Source: Crenobacter caeni
GTDB taxonomy: Bacteria > Pseudomonadota > Gammaproteobacteria > Burkholderiales > Chromobacteriaceae
Length of the DNA stretch: 64,000 bases
Assembly: GCF_010435965.1 (NCBI RefSeq)
Contig: NZ_JAAGAA010000004.1
Span: forward strand, 186,001-250,000
Direction of reading: 5' to 3'
The notes beneath the pieces were generated by a model. That model had not been told where the DNA came from. It saw only the letters and a list, made by a program, of their open reading frames with translations, and did not search any database. The position numbers and the translations under genes were made by a program. Below, piece by piece: positions 59,880 to 64,000 of the stretch (its first letter is position 1; the number at the start of each line of letters is the position of its first letter).

Positions 59880-60547
59880 TCGCGAAAGGCACGCCGTTTG
59901 TCGCGTCGTACAGCGGCGGTAAGGACTCCACGCTCGCGCTGTGGCGCGCGGTGCGCGCCGGCGGCAAGCCGCTCGCGCTATTGACCATGCTCGACGAGAC
60001 CGGCGGGCGCAGCCGCTCGCACGGCATCTTGCCGGCGGTGCTGGACGCACAGGCCGCCGCGCTGGGCCTGCCGCGCATCAGCGGGCAGGCCAGTTGGGGC
60101 GACTACGAGCGGGTATTCGTCGAACAGCTGGGCCGCGCGCGGGCGATGGGTGCGGTGGCTGCGGTGTTCGGCGACATCGACCTTGCCGCGCACCGCCAGT
60201 GGGAAGAGCAGGTGTGCGCGCAGGCGAGCCTTGCGCCGGTGCTGCCTTTGTGGGGCGAGGACAGGCTTGCGCTGGTGCGCGAATTTGTCGACGCGGGCTT
60301 TGCCGCGCGCATCGTGGTGATCCGCCGCGACCTGATGGCCGACGACTATCTGGGGCGGGTGCTCGACCACGCGCTGATCGAGCGTATGCTCGCCGACGGC
60401 ATCGACCCGTGCGGCGAGGCCGGCGAATTCCATACGCTGGTGACCGGCGGCCCGCTGTTTGCCAAGCCGCTCGCGCTGGCCGACGGAGACGTGCGCGCAG
60501 ACGGCGACTACCTGAGCCTTGATTTTGGGCTTGCCGCCAGCATTTGA
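59876..60547 (+). CDS. PP-loop ATP pyrophosphatase, diphthine-ammonia-ligase-like
   Basis: The 223-residue product has an N-terminal PP-loop SYSGGKDSTLALWRA (SGGKDS near residue 13), then HGILPAVLDAQAAALGLP, a conserved block of the MJ0570/Dph6-like family, GAVAAVFGDIDLAAHRQWEEQVC, and a C-terminal GEAGEFHTLVTGGP, the EFHT motif that closes the active site. In eukaryotes the family amidates diphthine on EF2; bacteria lack diphthamide, so the substrate here is unknown and probably another amidation or a metabolite repair step. It starts with GTG overlapping the ribE stop by 4 bases, so it is co-translated with riboflavin synthase, and ribBA follows 50 bases later. Confidence 0.85.
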   Translation: MIAKGTPFVASYSGGKDSTLALWRAVRAGGKPLALLTMLDETGGRSRSHGILPAVLDAQAAALGLPRISGQASWGDYERVFVEQLGRARAMGAVAAVFGDIDLAAHRQWEEQVCAQASLAPVLPLWGEDRLALVREFVDAGFAARIVVIRRDLMADDYLGRVLDHALIERMLADGIDPCGEAGEFHTLVTGGPLFAKPLALADGDVRADGDYLSLDFGLAASI

Positions 60548-60565
60548 AGTTTGCATACATAGAAC

Positions 60566-60582
60566 GCAGGGATGGTCCCTGC
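60566..60582 (+). other. Hairpin just upstream of ribBA
   Basis: GCAGGGA-TGG-TCCCTGC is a perfect 7-bp stem with a 3-base loop, ending 15 bases before the ribBA ATG and just before its AAAGG ribosome site. It has no T-run, so it may tune translation or mRNA stability. It is far too short to be an FMN riboswitch. Confidence 0.45.
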
Positions 60583-60597
60583 CACAAAGGCTGAAAA

Positions 60598-61710
60598 ATG
60601 AAGATCTCCCCCATCCAGGACATCATCGACGACATCCGCGCCGGTAAGATGGTCGTGCTCGCCGACGCCGAGGACCGCGAGAACGAGGGTGACCTCGTGA
60701 TGGCGGCCGAGCACGTAAGCGCCGACGCGATCAACTTCATGGCCAAGCACGGACGCGGCCTGATTTGTCTCACGCTGACCGCCGACAAGTGCGAGGCGCT
60801 CGAGTTGCCGCTGATGACGAGCAAGAACGGCACGCCCTTGGGCACCAACTTCACGGTGTCGATCGAGGCGGCGCGCGGGGTGACCACCGGCATCTCGGCG
60901 GCCGACCGCGCGCGCACCGTGCAGGCGGCCGTCGCGCGCGACGCGCAGCCGTCGGATCTCGTGCAGCCGGGGCATATCTTCCCGCTCAAGGCGGTCGAGG
61001 GTGGGGTGCTCGCGCGTGCGGGGCACACCGAGGCAGGGTGTGACCTTGCAGGGCTGGCAGGCCTCGCGCCCGCTTCGGTGATCTGCGAGATCATGAACGA
61101 CGACGGCACCATGGCGCGCATGCCCGAACTGATCGCCTTCGCCGAGCAGCACGGCCTGAAAGTGGGCACCATCGCCGACTTGATCGCCTACCGCAGCCGC
61201 ACCGAGAGCCTGGTCACCCGCACCGGCTCGCGCGAGATCGTCACTCCGTTCGGCGAGTTCGTGCTGCACGTGTTCCGCGACACCACCGGCGAGGATACCC
61301 ACCTCGCGCTGGTCAAGGGCGACATCCGCGCCGACGAGGAAGTGCTGGTGCGCGTGCACGAGCCCCTGTCGGTGATGGACCTGCTCGACCCGCTCTCCAG
61401 CGCGCACAGCTGGACACTGCCGTTCGCGCTGGAAACAATTGAAGAAGCGGGCAAGGGGGTGGTCATCCTGTTGCACCGGACCGAGAGCGGCGACGACCTG
61501 GCCGCCCGTGCACTGCCGGTAGCCGGCGAGGCGACGCCGCGCGCGGCGTGGGACAGCAAGTCTTTCGGCATCGGTGCGCAGATGCTCAAGGCGGTCGGTG
61601 TCGGGCGCATGCGCCTGATGGCATCGCCGGTCAGCCTGCCGTCCATGGTCGGTTTCGACCTCGAGGTCGCCGGCTTCTGCCAGCCGCAGTCGCTGCATAT
61701 CGATATCTGA
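60598..61710 (+). CDS. ribB: 3,4-dihydroxy-2-butanone-4-phosphate synthase with degenerate GTP cyclohydrolase II-like domain (RibBX type)
   Basis: The N-terminal domain (about residues 1-200) converts ribulose 5-phosphate to 3,4-dihydroxy-2-butanone 4-phosphate. Motifs are intact: VLADAEDRENEGDLVMAAE, FMAKHGRGLICL, SIEAARGVTTGISAADRA and PGHIFPLKAVEGGVLARAGHTEAGCDLA. The C-terminal domain aligns with RibA in position, but the zinc-binding cysteines of the CxxGDVFxxxxCxC block are absent; this region reads VHEPLSVMDLLDPLSSAHSW, with no Cys. GTP cyclohydrolase II activity is therefore very unlikely, and a separate ribA must exist. Many proteobacteria have this RibBX form; an added or regulatory role for the X domain is inferred. 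Start: ATG at 60598 after AAAGGCTG. Confidence 0.92.
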   Translation: MKISPIQDIIDDIRAGKMVVLADAEDRENEGDLVMAAEHVSADAINFMAKHGRGLICLTLTADKCEALELPLMTSKNGTPLGTNFTVSIEAARGVTTGISAADRARTVQAAVARDAQPSDLVQPGHIFPLKAVEGGVLARAGHTEAGCDLAGLAGLAPASVICEIMNDDGTMARMPELIAFAEQHGLKVGTIADLIAYRSRTESLVTRTGSREIVTPFGEFVLHVFRDTTGEDTHLALVKGDIRADEEVLVRVHEPLSVMDLLDPLSSAHSWTLPFALETIEEAGKGVVILLHRTESGDDLAARALPVAGEATPRAAWDSKSFGIGAQMLKAVGVGRMRLMASPVSLPSMVGFDLEVAGFCQPQSLHIDI

Positions 61711-61722
61711 CCCTTGTTGTTG

Positions 61723-61760
61723 CCCGCGCCCGGTACCGCCCACGTGCGCGGGCGCGCGTT
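61723..61760 (+). terminator. Weak terminator-like hairpin after ribB
   Basis: GCCCGCGC and GCGCGGGC (61722-61729 with 61746-61753) form an 8-bp GC stem with a 16-base loop, followed by GCGCG and TTTT. The short T-run makes it at best a partial terminator. Confidence 0.4.
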
Positions 61761-61766
61761 TTCCGG

Positions 61767-61796
61767 TAAAATCCCGCGCCTTGCCGCGCAAGGCGC
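61767..61796 (+). promoter_or_regulatory. Candidate -10 and 5' hairpin of ribH
   Basis: GTAAAAT gives a -10-like TAAAAT (61767-61772). GCGCCTTGC-CGC-GCAAGGCGC (61776-61796) is a perfect 9-bp stem that would lie at the very 5' end of a transcript started there. ribH begins at 61824 after a GCAGGAGAG site. No -35 match was found. Confidence 0.4.
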
Positions 61797-61823
61797 GCCC
61801 ACCCCTATGAGCAGGAGAGCAGC

Positions 61824-62291
61824 ATGCTGGACGCCGTCCGTCGTATCGAATCCAACCTCAACGGCCAGGGCCTTCGTGTCGGCGTCGTGATGAGCCGCTT
61901 CAACGAGGATGTCTGCCACGGTCTGCGCGACGCCTGCCTGTCCGAGCTGTCGGTGCTGGGCGTCGCCCCGGCCGACATCACGCTCGCGTCGGTGCCCGGC
62001 GCGCTGGAAATCCCGCTGGTACTCAAGACCATGGCCGCGAGCGGCCGCTTCGACGCGCTGGTCGCGTTGGGTGCGGTGATCCGCGGCGAGACCTACCATT
62101 TCGAGTTGGTTTCCAACGAGTCTGGCGCCGCCGTTACCCGCGTGACGCTGGACGCCGCCTTGCCGATCGCCAACGCGATCCTGACCACCGAAACCGACGA
62201 GCAGGCCGAGGTGAGGATGGAAGAGAAGGGTCGCGACGCGGCCCGCGTGGCGGTCGAGATGGCCAACCTGCAAAAAGCCCTGCGCGGCTGA
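61824..62291 (+). CDS. ribH: 6,7-dimethyl-8-ribityllumazine synthase
   Basis: The 155-residue enzyme condenses the product of RibB with the ribitylamino-uracil to form lumazine, the substrate of RibE. Conserved parts are [53 protein letters not shown] and the end [16 protein letters not shown] with Asp/Glu text and RAGxK replaced by [10 protein letters not shown]. The catalytic His is in TYHFE. The ATG at 61824 follows GCAGGAGAGCAGC. It is followed by nusB after 37 bases, the usual ribH-nusB order. Confidence 0.95.
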   Translation: MLDAVRRIESNLNGQGLRVGVVMSRFNEDVCHGLRDACLSELSVLGVAPADITLASVPGALEIPLVLKTMAASGRFDALVALGAVIRGETYHFELVSNESGAAVTRVTLDAALPIANAILTTETDEQAEVRMEEKGRDAARVAVEMANLQKALRG

Positions 62292-62328
62292 GCTTCTGCC
62301 GCGCCCGATCTTTAATAAGGACAACACC

Positions 62329-62784
62329 ATGAAAACCGCACGCCGCCGCGCCCGCGAGTTTGCCGTACAAGGCATCTACGAGTGGCTGCTGAACCCGGAA
62401 ACCCCGGCTTCGCTGATCGAGAAGCACCTGCGCGAGAACGACTACTTCGTCAAGGCTGACGAGGCGCTGTTCCGCAACCTCCTGTACACCGTGATCAAGG
62501 ACGCGGCCGAACTGGGGCCGCTGGTCGACCGCTACCACGAACGCAAGGCCGAGGAAGTCAGCCCGGTCGAGCGTTCGGTACTGCTGATGGCTGCGATGGA
62601 ACTGACCCAGCTGCCGGAAACACCGTACCCGGTGATCATCAACGAGGCCATCGAGATCACCAAGACCTTCGGCGGCACCGACGGCCACAAGTTCGTCAAC
62701 GGCGTGCTCGACAAGCTCGCCGCCGACGTCCGTGCCGAAGAGGTCGCCCGCCAGAAGTCGCGCCGCCAGGGCGCGCAGGGCTGA
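62329..62784 (+). CDS. nusB: Transcription antitermination factor NusB
   Basis: The 151-residue all-helical protein binds boxA RNA with NusE (S10) in rRNA and lambda-type antitermination complexes. The N-terminus TARRRAREFAVQGIYEWLLN matches the RRxAReLAlQaLYqw block. The C-terminal part has LLMAAMELTQLPETPYPVIINEAIEITKTFGGTDGHKFVNGVLDKLA, the family's most conserved run. Start: ATG at 62329 after AAGGACAACACC. It ends just before an intrinsic terminator that precedes thiL. Confidence 0.95.
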   Translation: MKTARRRAREFAVQGIYEWLLNPETPASLIEKHLRENDYFVKADEALFRNLLYTVIKDAAELGPLVDRYHERKAEEVSPVERSVLLMAAMELTQLPETPYPVIINEAIEITKTFGGTDGHKFVNGVLDKLAADVRAEEVARQKSRRQGAQG

Positions 62785-62804
62785 GTCTGTCACCCGCTAC
62801 ACGC

Positions 62805-62830
62805 ACACCCGCCAAGGCGGGTGTTTTTTT
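62805..62830 (+). terminator. Intrinsic terminator between nusB and thiL
   Basis: ACACCCGC-CAAG-GCGGGTGT is a perfect 8-bp stem (62805-62812 with 62817-62824) that runs into seven Ts. It ends only 7 bases before the thiL ATG, so thiL needs readthrough or its own promoter within nusB. Confidence 0.8.
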
Positions 62831-62836
62831 GCCCAG

Positions 62837-63790
62837 ATGAACGAATTCCAATTGATACGCCGCTATTTCGACCGTCCCGCGCCGGGCGCCGTGCTCGGAG
62901 TGGGGGACGACGCGGCCATCCTCGCGCCGACACCCGGAATGGAGCTGGTGGTGACCAGCGACATGCTGGTCGAAGGCAGGCACTTCTTTGCCGGCGTCGA
63001 CCCCGAGTCGCTCGGCCACAAGACGCTGGCGGTCAACCTGTCCGACATCGCCGCGATGGGTGCGCGCGCGCGTTGGGCGACGCTGGCTATCGCGCTGCCC
63101 GAGGCCGGCGAAGCGTGGCTCGCCGCGTTCTCGCGCGGGTTTTTTGCGCTGGCCGACCGTTTCGGGGTGGACCTCGTCGGCGGGGACACCACCCGCGGGC
63201 CGCTGACGCTGTCGGTCACGCTGATCGGCGAAGTGCCTGCCGGACAGGCGGTCCGCCGCGACGGCGCGCAGGCGGGGGACGATATCTGGGTGAGTGGCGA
63301 ACTCGGCGGGGCTGCGCTGGCGGTCGCGTGGCGGGGCGGCCGCGCGCCGGACGCCAGCTTCGACGCCATCCGCTACGCCGAACGACGGCTTGACTGGCCC
63401 GAGCCGCGCCTGCAGCTGGGCGAGCGCCTGCGTGGCCTCGCCAGCGCCGCGCTCGACGTCTCCGACGGGCTCTGCGGCGATCTTGCGCACCTGTGCGAGC
63501 GCTCGGGCGTCGCCGCCGAGCTGTGGCTATCCGCGCTGCCTTGCGCCGAGGCGTTGTTGCCGCTGCGCGTCCGGGCGCCGGCGCTCTTTGCCGCCGGTGG
63601 TGACGATTACGAGTTGTGCTTTACCGCGCCGCGCGCGCACCGCGCGGCCATCGAGGCGCTGTCTGCCGAGTTGGGTTTGAGGCTCACCCGCGTCGGTGCC
63701 GCGGTTTCCGGCGAGGGGGTCCGCCTGCTGGATGTGCCCGGCGGCACGCCCGTCTTCCTAACGCATGCGAGCTACGATCACTTCCGATGA
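62837..63790 (+). CDS. thiL: Thiamine-monophosphate kinase
   Basis: The 317-residue enzyme phosphorylates thiamine monophosphate to the diphosphate cofactor. It has the AIRS/PurM-like ATP fold: MNEFQLIRRYF at the N-terminus, GVGDDAAILAPTPG (Mg-binding Asp pair, near residue 26), TSDMLVEGRHF, GHKTLAVNLSDIAAMGA, VDLVGGDTTRGPLTLSVTLIG and DVSDGLCGDLAHLCERSG, the latter with the second Asp-rich site. The ATG at 62837 gives the usual start, right after the T-run of a terminator. It overlaps pgpA by 4 bases. Confidence 0.94.
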   Translation: MNEFQLIRRYFDRPAPGAVLGVGDDAAILAPTPGMELVVTSDMLVEGRHFFAGVDPESLGHKTLAVNLSDIAAMGARARWATLAIALPEAGEAWLAAFSRGFFALADRFGVDLVGGDTTRGPLTLSVTLIGEVPAGQAVRRDGAQAGDDIWVSGELGGAALAVAWRGGRAPDASFDAIRYAERRLDWPEPRLQLGERLRGLASAALDVSDGLCGDLAHLCERSGVAAELWLSALPCAEALLPLRVRAPALFAAGGDDYELCFTAPRAHRAAIEALSAELGLRLTRVGAAVSGEGVRLLDVPGGTPVFLTHASYDHFR

Positions 63791-64000
63791 CGAAACCCGA
63801 CTTGCGTTTCCTGTTGGCCCACCCGGCCCACTTTCTTGCCCTGGGCTTCGGTAGCGGCCTCGCACCGCGTGCGCCCGGCACCTTCGGCACGCTCGCCGCG
63901 TTTCCGCTTTACGCCTTGTGGGCGTGGCTTGGGCTGCCCGAAGGGTTGATGCTGCTGCTGGTCGGCTTCCTGTTTGTCGCGGGCGTGCCGATCTGCGCGC
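63787..64000 (+). CDS. pgpA: Phosphatidylglycerophosphatase A, N-terminal part (cut by window edge)
   Basis: Only about 71 residues are visible. PgpA removes the phosphate of phosphatidylglycerol phosphate to form phosphatidylglycerol at the inner membrane. The signature HFLALGFGSGLAPRAPGTFGTLAAFPLYALWAWL (FGSGL, APGT, GT in order) is diagnostic. Hydrophobic helices follow (LMLLLVGFLFVAGVPI). The ATG at 63787 overlaps the thiL stop, so translation is coupled. Confidence 0.9.
   Translation, partial: MTKPDLRFLLAHPAHFLALGFGSGLAPRAPGTFGTLAAFPLYALWAWLGLPEGLMLLLVGFLFVAGVPICA

Noticed and set aside
60548-60597. FMN riboswitch before ribB
   Set aside because: The gap is only 50 bases and holds one 7-bp hairpin; the RFN element needs about 120-150 bases with a conserved multi-helix core that is not there.

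Overview
The window is GC-rich, gene-dense chromosomal DNA from a Gram-negative bacterium, most likely a betaproteobacterium of the order Neisseriales (Chromobacteriaceae-like). This rests on gene content and order: an M23 peptidase beside anmK, a ribE/ribBA/ribH/nusB/thiL/pgpA run, a FimT/PilV/PilW/PilX/PilY1 minor-pilin set, and assimilatory nitrate genes under sigma-54 control. Genus cannot be fixed from the sequence alone. I found no rRNA, tRNA, CRISPR array, insertion sequence or prophage. Most genes sit in tight operons with 4-base start/stop overlaps.

Layout. 1-1.7 kb: anmK (cut by the window edge) and an M23 cell-wall peptidase, minus strand. 2-6.2 kb: an unnamed protein, recJ and rmuC (DNA repair). 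6.2-11.2 kb: a LysR regulator, an adenosine-deaminase-like enzyme, a purine permease and a dicarboxylate/anion symporter. 11.2-12.6 kb: msrC and an alpha/beta hydrolase, minus strand. 12.7-24.5 kb: a nitrate assimilation region with ABC uptake (nrtA, nrtB, ATPase), the ANTAR regulator nasT, a HerA-like ATPase, then nirB, nirD, nasA and cobA. 24.5-30.3 kb: an RND efflux operon, minus strand. 30.5-36.2 kb: a FadL-type outer-membrane channel and two beta-oxidation enzymes. 36.6-42.4 kb: type IV pilin genes ending in pilY1. 42.5-43.6 kb: a von Willebrand A protein. 43.7-47.3 kb: aldehyde dehydrogenase, a Tat-signal protein and a GMC oxidoreductase. 47.4-53.9 kb: TolC, HlyD, a double ABC ATPase and two permeases (YbhGFSR type). 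53.9-55.9 kb: a diguanylate cyclase. 56-59.1 kb: prfC, an MscS-type channel and a TetR regulator, minus strand. 59.3 kb to the end: riboflavin genes, nusB, thiL and the start of pgpA.

How the parts work together. The nitrate region is the most informative. Both transcription units (nrtA onward and nirB onward) begin with a near-perfect sigma-54 promoter, have an NtrC-like dyad upstream, and carry a leader with two hexaloop hairpins (AACGGC or AACGGG loops) whose second hairpin overlaps the 5' arm of a strong intrinsic terminator. That is the architecture expected for ANTAR-protein antitermination, and the ANTAR protein NasT is encoded inside the first unit. Nitrogen limitation (NtrC, sigma-54) would set initiation, and nitrate (via NasT) would set readthrough.

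A second cross-locus link is a shared palindrome, CAAACGAYCGTTTG, just downstream of candidate -10 elements of the FadL channel gene and of the aldehyde dehydrogenase/GMC operon. It matches the published PsrA-type operator and suggests one fatty-acid/fatty-alcohol regulon. Two genes are internally mosaic: the FadL channel has a low-GC, alanine-rich insert of about 85 residues, and the first third of pilY1 drops to about 40-47% GC.
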